Source: Ideonella sp.
GTDB lineage: Bacteria; Pseudomonadota; Gammaproteobacteria; Burkholderiales; Burkholderiaceae_C
Length of the DNA stretch: 64,000 nucleotides
Direction: 5' to 3'
NCBI GenBank assembly: GCA_016721465.1
Contig: JADKIA010000009.1
Span: forward strand, 186,001-250,000
Positions 57,396-64,000 of this stretch are shown piece after piece. The first letter of the stretch is position 1. Every line of letters starts with the position of its first letter. The position numbers were made by a program, and so were the translations under genes. Under the pieces are notes generated by a model. That model worked only from the letters and a program-made list of their open reading frames with translations. It was not told where the DNA came from and made no database searches.

Positions 57396-57623
57396 ATGAA
57401 TTTCGACAAAGAGTTCGACGCATCCGGCCTGGCTTGCCCGATGCCCATCGTCAAGACCAAGAAGGCGCTGAACGACATGGCCTCGGGCCAGGTCTTGCGC
57501 GTGGTGGCCACCGACCCGGGCTCGGTGTGCGACATGGCCGCCTTCGCCGAGCAGACCGGCCATGCCATGCTGTCCTCCGGCGAAGAGGGCGGCAAGTACG
57601 TCTTCTTCCTGAAGAAAGCCTGA
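57396..57623 (+). CDS. TusA-family sulfur carrier
   Basis: 75 residues. The CPxP motif (GLACPMPIVKTKKAL) with the sulfur-carrying Cys near residue 14 and the sheet/helix pattern DPGSVCDMAAFAEQTGH. TusA proteins pass persulfide sulfur between enzymes. ATG 57396 is chosen because GGAG is 6 bp upstream; ATG 57384 is less likely. Followed 10 bp later by DsrE2, the standard partner in sulfur-trafficking modules. Confidence 0.92.
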   Translation: MNFDKEFDASGLACPMPIVKTKKALNDMASGQVLRVVATDPGSVCDMAAFAEQTGHAMLSSGEEGGKYVFFLKKA

Positions 57624-57633
57624 GGTCCGCACC

Positions 57634-58101
57634 ATGGCCAAGAAAATGGCGATCATCGCCACCAAGGGTGCGCTGGACATGGCCTACCCGCCGCTGATCC
57701 TGGCGTCCACGGCCGCCGCGATGGGCTGGGAAGTGCAGATCTTCTTCACCTTCTATGGCCTGCAATTGCTGCGCAAGGACCTGAGCGGCATCGCCATCAG
57801 CCCGCTGGCCAACCCGGCCATGCCGATGCCGGTGCCCATGCCGGTGATCGTGTCGATCCTGCCGGGCATGGAGGCCATGGCCACGTCGATGATGAAGGCC
57901 AAGATGAAGAAAAAGGGCGTGGCCTCGCTGACCGAGCTGCGCGACGCCTGCGTGGAGGCCGAGGTCAAGTTCATCGCCTGCCAGATGACGGTGGACCTGT
58001 TCGAGTTCGAGAAGAGCGACTTCATCGACGGCATCGAATACGGTGGCGCCGCCACCTTCATGAAGTTCGCCGGCGAGACCGACGTCTGCCTGTTCATCTG
58101 A
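57634..58101 (+). CDS. DsrE2-family sulfur carrier protein
   Basis: 155 residues. MAKKMAIIATKGALDMAYPPLILA, the hydrophobic middle segment with a Met/Pro run (MPMPVPMPVIVSILPGMEAMATSMM), and the sulfur-binding Cys in FIACQMTVDLFEF. DsrE2 is the membrane-associated member acting with TusA and rhodanese in sulfur transfer to oxidation or assimilation. Likely co-transcribed with tusA and the YeeE transporter. Confidence 0.9.
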   Translation: MAKKMAIIATKGALDMAYPPLILASTAAAMGWEVQIFFTFYGLQLLRKDLSGIAISPLANPAMPMPVPMPVIVSILPGMEAMATSMMKAKMKKKGVASLTELRDACVEAEVKFIACQMTVDLFEFEKSDFIDGIEYGGAATFMKFAGETDVCLFI

Positions 58102-58158
58102 ATCCCTGACCTCACACCGATACCGCCTTCACCAACGAAAGGGCGGCCGAGGAGACCT

Positions 58159-59283
58159 ATGAGCACAGCGGCAGGCGCCGACCTCGCGTCGGTGGTGGCT
58201 TGGGGTGGTTTCGCGATCGCCTTCGTCTTTGGCGCCATCGCCAACAAGACCAACTTCTGCACCATGGGGGCGATCTCCGACATCGTCAACATGGGCCATT
58301 GGGGCCGCATGCGCATGTGGCTGCTGGCCATCGCGGTGGCCGTGGCGGCCAGCGCGGCGCTGTCGCTCATGGGCCAGGTCGATCTGACGAAGGCGGTGGT
58401 GCAGCGGCCGGTGCTGCCGTGGTTGTCGCTGGCCTTCGGCGGTCTGGTGTTCGGCGTGGGCATGACCCTGGCCGGCGGCTGCGCCAACAAGAACCTGGTG
58501 CGGCTGGGTGGTGGCAGCCTGCGCTCGCTGGTGGTGCTGGTGTTCATGGGCATCGCCTCGTACATGACGCTCAAGGGCCTGTTCGGGCAATGGCGTGCCG
58601 CCCTGCTCGATCCGGTGGCCATCGACCTGGGCGCCAGCGGCTGGAAGGACCAGGCCCTGGGCAGCGCCCTCGCGCGCCTGGGCGGGCTGGATGCGCGCAG
58701 CGCGCAGATCACGGCAGCCGCCGCGGTGGTGCTGGCCTTGCTGGTGTTCGTGCTCAAGGACAAACGCTTTCGCACCAACGCCCAGCAGTTGATCGGCGGC
58801 GCCGTGCTCGGCCTGCTGGTGGCGGCGGGCTGGTACCTCAGTGGCCACATCGGCTATGGCGAGAACCCGGAAACCCTCGAGACGGTCTTCCACGGCACCA
58901 ACAGCCGCGCGCTCGAGTCGATGAGCTTCGTGGCGCCGGTGGCCTACGGCCTGGAGCTGCTGATGCTGTGGACCGACAAGTCGCTGCACGTCACCCTGGG
59001 CATCGCCACCGTGCTGGGCGTGGTGGCCGGCTCGGCGGTGGTGGCCCTGGCCACGCGCGGCTTCCGCTGGGAAGGCTTTGCCTCGTTCGGCGACCTGCGC
59101 AACCAGCTGCTGGGCGCGGTGCTGATGGGCTTTGGCGGCGTCACGGCGATGGGCTGCACCGTGGGCCAGGGCCTGTCGGGCGTGTCCACGCTGGCCATCG
59201 GCTCGTTCATCGCGGTGGCCGGCATCGTCGCAGGCTCGACGCTCACTTTGAAAGCCATTCTCTGGCAGGCGGAACGCGAATGA
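58159..59283 (+). CDS. YeeE/YedE-family sulfur-compound transporter (TsuA-like)
   Basis: 374 residues, about nine to ten helices. Conserved Cys-bearing loops: KTNFCTMG near residue 34, GGCANKNLVRLGGGSLRS near 115, and MGCTVGQGLSG near 332; in TsuA such Cys residues relay thiosulfate through the membrane. In this cluster import of thiosulfate or another sulfur species feeding TusA/DsrE2 is a sensible role. ATGA overlap with the downstream haem lipoprotein gene. Confidence 0.9.
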   Translation: MSTAAGADLASVVAWGGFAIAFVFGAIANKTNFCTMGAISDIVNMGHWGRMRMWLLAIAVAVAASAALSLMGQVDLTKAVVQRPVLPWLSLAFGGLVFGVGMTLAGGCANKNLVRLGGGSLRSLVVLVFMGIASYMTLKGLFGQWRAALLDPVAIDLGASGWKDQALGSALARLGGLDARSAQITAAAAVVLALLVFVLKDKRFRTNAQQLIGGAVLGLLVAAGWYLSGHIGYGENPETLETVFHGTNSRALESMSFVAPVAYGLELLMLWTDKSLHVTLGIATVLGVVAGSAVVALATRGFRWEGFASFGDLRNQLLGAVLMGFGGVTAMGCTVGQGLSGVSTLAIGSFIAVAGIVAGSTLTLKAILWQAERE

Positions 59284-59873
59284 CTCCACGATGGCATTGG
59301 GCCGCCGCGGCGGCCATGGCGCTCACGCTGCTGGGCTGTGCCGCGCCACCCGCGCCCGTGGTGGAAGCCCCCTGGGTGATGCAGGCGCGTGACGTGGCCG
59401 GGTCGGTGCCACCGAAGTTGCTGGCCGTGCTGCAGGAAGAGATCGCCCGCAGCGGCCCCGAAGGCGCCATCGGTGTGTGCAACGTGAAGGCCCCGGCCAT
59501 GGCGCGTGCGGCGTCCGAACAAAGCGGCTGGGCCATCCGGCGCGTGAGCCTGCGCCACCGCAACCCGAAGGCCGTGCCCGACGCCTGGGAACGCGCTGCA
59601 CTGGAAGACTTTGACCGACGCGCGGCGGCGCACGAGCCGCCCGCCAGCCTCGAGCGTTCCGAGCTGGTGAAGGACACCGATGGTCGCCTGGTGCAGCGCT
59701 ACATCCGTGCGCTGCCGACCATGGACCTGTGCACCCAATGCCACGGCACGCCCGACCGCATGAGCCCGGCCGTGGTGGCGCGCCTCAAGGCACTGTATCC
59801 CGACGACCGGGCAGTGGGCTATCGGCCAGGGGACATCCGCGGCGCGATCACGCTGCGCAGGCCGGCGCTATAG
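59280..59873 (+). CDS. DUF3365 (Tll0287-like) haem lipoprotein
   Basis: 197 residues. Lipobox LLGC (Cys 20). DUF3365 region with GAIGVCNVKAPAMA and RRVSLRHRNPKAVPDAWER, and one c-type haem motif CTQCH (about residue 153). Such proteins are periplasmic haem sensors or electron carriers. Coupled by ATGA to the transporter, it likely belongs to the sulfur module. Confidence 0.87.
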   Translation: MTPRWHWAAAAAMALTLLGCAAPPAPVVEAPWVMQARDVAGSVPPKLLAVLQEEIARSGPEGAIGVCNVKAPAMARAASEQSGWAIRRVSLRHRNPKAVPDAWERAALEDFDRRAAAHEPPASLERSELVKDTDGRLVQRYIRALPTMDLCTQCHGTPDRMSPAVVARLKALYPDDRAVGYRPGDIRGAITLRRPAL

Positions 59874-59880
59874 CGGCAAA

Positions 59881-59896
59881 GGCGTGCGCGCACGCC
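59881..59896. other. Perfect GC palindrome after the haem lipoprotein gene
   Basis: GGCGTGCGCGCACGCC, 16 bp, 8 bp after the stop and flanked by AAA on both sides. It could fold as a hairpin; no T-run, so termination is uncertain. Confidence 0.4.
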
Positions 59897-60062
59897 AAAG
59901 CGCATGAAGGCCTTGTGCTCGCCGCGGCCAAACACTCCAAAGGCGCGCCACGTCCTCTGATTTGAGGATGAAGCCGGCGTGCACGCATCGCCGCGCGGGA
60001 TGTTCCTATTGCCGCCATGGCCGGTCACTGGCAAGAATGCGCCATCTTCGAAGCAGAGCGAC

Positions 60063-61217
60063 ATGCCAGCAACGACGGTGGGGAGCGCCAGGCAGCACCT
60101 TTGGCCACGACGACAGCCGGGCAGGCGCGCCCTGGTCATCGGCATCCTGGCGCTGACCGCCGGCACCGCGAACGCTCAATTCAGCCGCTACGCCGACGAG
60201 ATCGAGCTCAAGCGGCTTGATTTCCACCCCAAGCCTTCGTTTCGGCGCGAGGTGGGGTCCGAGATCTATGGCGTGCTGGACCAGGCGCTGATTTGGCGGC
60301 GCGGGGACGACCCTTCCTACCGATGTGATCAACTTGTTCAAGGCGGGACCTCCTTCGGAGGGTTGTCAGCAAGCTTCGTGGGCTTTAGAAGCACTGAAAT
60401 CCTGGGTGCCGGATGGCGTGTTCACCTGACGCTGGAACAAGGGCTCAGGGTGAACACGGGTGAGCTGCCTTTGTGTGACTCTGCGTTCTTCGATCGCACC
60501 GCTGGCGTGGGCCTGTCGCATCGAATTTGGGGCCGTATCGAATTTGGCCGGCTGGAGCAACCCGCTTGGCGCGTGGCCTTGTTGGCCGATCCCTGGGCTG
60601 GAGATTCGGTGGCGTCACCGGGCGACCGCAACTACTACGACAGTCCCGCCAACCGTTCCAACAACGCGATCCTGTATACCTCGCCAGAAACGGCGGGGTG
60701 GACGTTTCAGTTCTTCGGCACCGCACGAGCCAGTCCGGGATTGTTCTTCCAGAGTGAAAGGGCGGCACAGGATGATGCGGTCGAGGCGAGCAAGCGCCCA
60801 GCAAACGAACTGGGTTTGGCGATTCGCTACCAGAGCGGAGGTTTGACGACCGCTGCCGGATGGCAGCGCTGGAGTGCGGGCACGTGGGCTTGGCCGGTCT
60901 CGGTGGTCTACACCCTTGATCATTGGCGCGGCTATGCCGGCCTCACCGTGGGTCAATCGGAAGGAAAGGACTATCGCAATCTCCTTCTTGGCGCTGCGAT
61001 TCCCGAGCGCAGCGGGCCGCACCCGGGTGAATGGCGCTTCGGCCTGAACCTACACCGCATCGACGGGCAGCCGTCGCAGCGCAAGTTCAGTGCGGGCCAC
61101 GTTTGCCCGTTCTCGAAGCGCACGGCGTTGCAGATGGAGCTGAGCGTGGAGCCGCGCCCGGGTGCTGCGACGCAGGCGCGCCTGGGTTTCGGCATTCGCC
61201 ACGCCTTCACGTTATGA
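60063..61217 (+). CDS. Porin-like outer membrane protein
   Basis: 384 residues. Signal peptide ends at about 38 (ALTAGTANA|QF). The mature part resembles Gram-negative trimeric porins of Burkholderiales but is divergent: YGVLDQALIWR first strand, GLSASFVGFRSTEILG, LTLEQGLRV, GRIEFGRLEQPAWRVALLADP, NRSNNAILYTSPETAG, and a C-terminal aromatic/hydrophobic strand (ARLGFGIRHAFTL) rather than the usual terminal Phe. Start at 60063 is tentative. Its stop overlaps an ATG of the cyclase frame. Confidence 0.7.
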   Translation: MPATTVGSARQHLWPRRQPGRRALVIGILALTAGTANAQFSRYADEIELKRLDFHPKPSFRREVGSEIYGVLDQALIWRRGDDPSYRCDQLVQGGTSFGGLSASFVGFRSTEILGAGWRVHLTLEQGLRVNTGELPLCDSAFFDRTAGVGLSHRIWGRIEFGRLEQPAWRVALLADPWAGDSVASPGDRNYYDSPANRSNNAILYTSPETAGWTFQFFGTARASPGLFFQSERAAQDDAVEASKRPANELGLAIRYQSGGLTTAAGWQRWSAGTWAWPVSVVYTLDHWRGYAGLTVGQSEGKDYRNLLLGAAIPERSGPHPGEWRFGLNLHRIDGQPSQRKFSAGHVCPFSKRTALQMELSVEPRPGAATQARLGFGIRHAFTL

Positions 61218-61318
61218 GCCGCTCGTCCAACCTGCGTCGTTTGCCTTTTGATGATTGCGACGCCACCAATGTTTACTTCACAATCGGCGCGCGATTCACC
61301 ATCGGAAGCCCATTCGTC

Positions 61319-63112
61319 ATGACCGTTTCCCCCAGCGACGAACCGCCTCAGCAGACGCTGCCCAGAGAGCGCAAGGCCGTGCTGGTGGCCGACCTGGTCG
61401 ATTCGGTGCGCCTGATGCAGCGCGACGAGGCCGACACCGTCGAGCGCTGGAGTCGCTTCGTGGCCGAGGTGCGCCGGGAGTTGTTGCCCGCACGCGGTGG
61501 GCGCCTCATCAAGAGCATGGGCGACGGTTTCCTGCTCGTGTTCGACCAGGTGCCGGCGGCTGCCGCCGCGGCGTTGGACCTGCACCGCCGCATCGCCACC
61601 TACAACCGCCAGCGTGGCGACGAGGCGGCCTTCTACCTGCGCGTGGGCACCAACGTGGGCGAGGTCTTCGAGGACACGCTCGACGTCTACGGCGACGCCG
61701 TCAACATCACAGCCCGCGTCTCGGTGCTGGCCGGCCCCGGCGAGACCGTGGTCACCGCCGACTTCCGCGACGGCCTGGTGGCCGGTGTGGACGCCGACGT
61801 GGAAGACCTGGGCGACTGCTTCCTCAAGCACGTGACCGGCCCGGTGCGCGCGTTTCGCCTCGGTGCGGCCTCACCGGCACCGGTGCTCGACAGTTTCGAC
61901 CAGCGCCGCAGCAACGACCTGCGCCCGGGCATCGCCGTGATCCCGTTCGAGTGCTCCATCGGCCACGACCCCGGCAGCATGCTGGGCGAGGCCCTGGCCG
62001 ACGAGGTGATCTCGCACCTGGCCCGCAGCCCCGAACTGCACGTGATCTCGGGCCTGTCCACCCGGGGCATGAAGGGCCGCCGGCTCACGGTGGAGGAAAT
62101 CGCGGCGCACCTCGGCGCAGCGTACGTGGTGTCTGGGCGTTATCGGATGCACGACGACAAGGTGCGCTTGAACCTGGAGTTGGCCGACGCCCGCAACCGG
62201 CACGTGTTGTGGGCCGACGGCTTCGACACCACGGTGCGCGAGGCCTTCGACCCCGAGCAGGCCCTGGCACACCGCATCGTGCAGCTCATCACCCACGCCC
62301 TGCGCGAGCGCGAGCTGGAGCGGGCCACCACGCAGCCGCTGCCGACGCTGGAGAGCTACACGCTGCTGTTCGGGGCGATCAGCTTGATGCACCGGCTGTC
62401 GCCGGGCGACTTCGATCTGGCCCGGCAGATGTTGGACGAACTGGCCCACCGCCATGGGCGCAGCGCCGTGGCGCATGCCTGGCTGGCCAAGTGGCATGTG
62501 CTGCGCGCGGCGCAGGGCTGGTCACCGGACCCGAATGCCGAAGTGACCCACGCACTGGGCCGCGTGCAGCGCGCACTGGACGCCAACCCCCGCGACGGAT
62601 TGGCCCTGGCGGTGGGCGGATTGGTGCAGGCCTATCTGTTGAAAGACCTGACCGCGGCCGGCCGCTACTACGAGGACGCACTGATCGCCAACCCCAACGA
62701 ATCGCTGGCCTGGCTGTTCAGCTCCACGCTCAGCGCCTATCGCGGTGAAGGCAGCGATGCCGAACAGGCGGCCGAAATGGCCATGCGCCTGTCGCCGCTC
62801 GACCCAATGAAGTACTTCATCGACTCGCTGGCCGCCACGGCCGTCGCGGGCAACCACAACTGGGTGAAATCGGAAGCGCTGTCGCTGCGCTCACTGCGCG
62901 CGAACCGAACCCACGCTTCGACCTGGCGCACGCTGATCTATGCGCAGGTCATGCAGGACAAGATGGACGAGGCGCGCAAGTCGGTGCAGGAGTTGCGTCG
63001 CATCGAGCCCAGCTATTCGGTAAGCGTGTTCCGGGAGCGCTTTCCGGGACGCGGCGGGCCCATGGCGGCGCCCTGGGCCGAAGCCATGAGCCTGGCAGGG
63101 CTGCCGGACTGA
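61319..63112 (+). CDS. Class III adenylate/guanylate cyclase with TPR region
   Basis: 597 residues from ATG 61319. The cyclase domain is at the N-terminus: ERKAVLVADLVDSVRLM with first metal Asp, SMGDGFLLVF with second Asp, and YGDAVNITARVS. It is followed by a region with VIPFECSIG... GEALADEVISHLARS (as in TolB/CyaC-type modules) and helical repeats to the end. No membrane helix. Nucleotide specificity is not assignable. An in-frame ATG at 61214 overlaps the porin stop (ATGA) and would add 35 residues; I prefer 61319 because homologues begin a few residues before ERKAVL. Confidence 0.86.
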   Translation: MTVSPSDEPPQQTLPRERKAVLVADLVDSVRLMQRDEADTVERWSRFVAEVRRELLPARGGRLIKSMGDGFLLVFDQVPAAAAAALDLHRRIATYNRQRGDEAAFYLRVGTNVGEVFEDTLDVYGDAVNITARVSVLAGPGETVVTADFRDGLVAGVDADVEDLGDCFLKHVTGPVRAFRLGAASPAPVLDSFDQRRSNDLRPGIAVIPFECSIGHDPGSMLGEALADEVISHLARSPELHVISGLSTRGMKGRRLTVEEIAAHLGAAYVVSGRYRMHDDKVRLNLELADARNRHVLWADGFDTTVREAFDPEQALAHRIVQLITHALRERELERATTQPLPTLESYTLLFGAISLMHRLSPGDFDLARQMLDELAHRHGRSAVAHAWLAKWHVLRAAQGWSPDPNAEVTHALGRVQRALDANPRDGLALAVGGLVQAYLLKDLTAAGRYYEDALIANPNESLAWLFSSTLSAYRGEGSDAEQAAEMAMRLSPLDPMKYFIDSLAATAVAGNHNWVKSEALSLRSLRANRTHASTWRTLIYAQVMQDKMDEARKSVQELRRIEPSYSVSVFRERFPGRGGPMAAPWAEAMSLAGLPD

Positions 63113-63158
63113 ACCGGCGCAAGCAACGGCAGGTTTTCAAACAAAAAGGGGAGCAATC

Positions 63159-64000
63159 ATGAGCGGATGGGGACCAATGGCCGGTTCGGCGGGCTCGGCA
63201 GGATCGGCGGGCAGCGCCGGGTCGGCAGGCAGTGCGGGCTCTGCGGGGAGCGCCGGCTCCGCCGGGAGCGCGGGCTCGGCATCGCCCATCGTGGGGCTGG
63301 ATGCGGTGATGGGCATGCCGGGGTATTCGGGGTTTGTGCCCAACACGATGCTGGCGCACAGCCTGACCTTGAGCCGGGACCTGCTGCTATCGGGTAGCGC
63401 GTTCAATGGGCTGACCAACGTGCCCAATCCGAAGTGGGGGAGTAGCGAGCCAGCTAGCAATGCAGATCGAATATTCCGACTTCAACCCAACGTTCGCGCA
63501 ATGCTGGCCGATCTGGAATTGGGTGCCAATATAACCTTTTCGGCAAATCAAAATCCAAAGTCCACCAAGATCGAGGCAACATCGACAAACTCGACAAAAA
63601 TGACGGTGAATATAACCCGTCCAAAATCCAAAATCTTTCAGGAGCAGACCAAAATCGTTTTGAGTTACGCCGACCTGCGGGCAGAGCGGATCAACGAAGT
63701 CGTATCTCAAGTGGTACCACAAACCACATTCTGGAGCGCAGTCGCCGGGCTGACGCCAGAACGCCACCGCTACACCTGGGAGCTGCTGGGTATCGGGTTC
63801 GCCTTTGTCACGAAGGTCGTGATGAAACTAAAGTTTGAATTGGATGCGCCACGACCGCAGGAATACTCTCGCCTTGTGCAACCAATCGTGCTCACACCGG
63901 GTTTTCAGGCCTTTCCGAGTGGCCATGCAACCGAGGCCTATTTTGCGGCGGAAGTAATTTCCGCCTTGAATGCAATGGCGTGTGACTTGAAACCACCAAA
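63159..64000 (+). CDS. PAP2 / vanadium haloperoxidase-like protein with Gly-Ser-Ala repeats, truncated by window end
   Basis: Open frame of 280 codons with no stop before the right edge. Residues 9-41 are eleven Gly-Ser-Ala repeats. Residues 42-210 are of unknown fold, with Asn/Lys/Thr-rich stretches. Near the edge, KFELDAPRP (K-x6-R-P) and FPSGHATEAYFAAE (P-S-G-H) are the first two motifs of the PAP2/vanadium-haloperoxidase fold; the third (S-R-x-x-x-H) would lie beyond the window. Long N-terminal extension and two helical blocks resemble bacterial haloperoxidase relatives. GGGGAG is 5 bp before the ATG. Base composition past 63440 is visibly richer in A/T than the flanks. Confidence 0.78.
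   Translation, partial: MSGWGPMAGSAGSAGSAGSAGSAGSAGSAGSAGSAGSAGSASPIVGLDAVMGMPGYSGFVPNTMLAHSLTLSRDLLLSGSAFNGLTNVPNPKWGSSEPASNADRIFRLQPNVRAMLADLELGANITFSANQNPKSTKIEATSTNSTKMTVNITRPKSKIFQEQTKIVLSYADLRAERINEVVSQVVPQTTFWSAVAGLTPERHRYTWELLGIGFAFVTKVVMKLKFELDAPRPQEYSRLVQPIVLTPGFQAFPSGHATEAYFAAEVISALNAMACDLKPP
63183..63281 (+). repeat. Eleven tandem 9-bp units coding Gly-Ser-Ala
   Basis: Each unit codes Gly-Ser-Ala but codons vary (TCG, AGC, AGT, TCT, TCC for Ser; all four Gly codons), so the DNA is diverged while the peptide is preserved. That points to selection on the protein rather than recent slippage. Confidence 0.85.

Noticed and set aside
63137..63460. Minus-strand frame with Ala-Glu-Pro repeats
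   Set aside because: It is the complement of the Gly-Ser-Ala repeat; the plus-strand frame has a ribosome-binding site and PAP2 motifs and continues off the window.

Overview
The window is 64 kb of a high-GC chromosome from a betaproteobacterium, almost certainly Burkholderiales (a Comamonadaceae or Rubrivivax/Leptothrix-type relative). This is inferred from gene content and order: recA-recX followed by sucC-sucD and a TerC protein, type IV pilin with a TfpX/TfpZ accessory protein and a PglL-type ligase, a Bug-type solute receptor, a lysine/alanine-rich SWIB protein, and FccAB sulfide oxidation. No rRNA, tRNA, CRISPR array or intact insertion sequence was seen.

Layout. 0-2.7 kb: end of a 3-hydroxyisobutyrate-dehydrogenase-like gene and a TctD/TctE-like two-component pair. 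2.8-7.7 kb: recA (with a LexA box), recX, sucC, sucD (apparent frameshift) and terC. 7.7-11.3 kb: Ser/Thr kinase, PP2C phosphatase, FHA protein and a metallo-beta-lactamase-fold phosphodiesterase-like protein. 11.4-16.4 kb: two near-identical pilins behind a sigma-54 promoter, TfpX/Z and a PglL-type ligase, with a PIN/Phd toxin-antitoxin pair between the last two. 16.3-27.1 kb: moaC, a BepA-like protease, a 1939-residue alpha-2-macroglobulin coupled to pbpC, and a small membrane protein. 27.4-34.4 kb: SWIB nucleoid-type protein, two sterol-desaturase-family proteins, an ArsR-DinB fusion with a coupled unknown gene, and a Bug receptor/isomerase/amidohydrolase operon. 34.5-36.2 kb: a small accessory island with an internally deleted type ISP restriction enzyme and an unknown gene coupled to a PIN-domain gene. 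36.3-47.6 kb: uvrA, an ECF sigma with a probable anti-sigma partner, a lipoprotein sedolisin behind a c-di-GMP-I riboswitch, recQ, ssb, and a YCII/ECF42 pair.

47.6-59.9 kb is a sulfur-stress and sulfide-oxidation region. An RND efflux operon ends in a CsoR/CstR-type repressor and an OsmC protein (apparent frameshift), and a palindromic CstR-like operator sits in front of the operon. Next come a persulfide-sensor-like ArsR, a c-type cytochrome and an MBL protein transcribed away from FccA-FccB, then TusA, DsrE2, a YeeE/YedE transporter and a DUF3365 haem lipoprotein. 60-64 kb: a porin-like protein, a class III nucleotide cyclase with TPRs, and a PAP2/vanadium-haloperoxidase-like gene that runs off the window and begins with eleven Gly-Ser-Ala repeats.

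Two otherwise well-conserved genes (sucD, osmC-like) are each broken by a single-base change in a run of A. Sequencing or assembly error is the first explanation for both. Most attractive for follow-up: the riboswitch-controlled sedolisin, the sulfide-responsive RND locus, the PIN-partner gene of unknown family, and the repeat-bearing PAP2-like protein.
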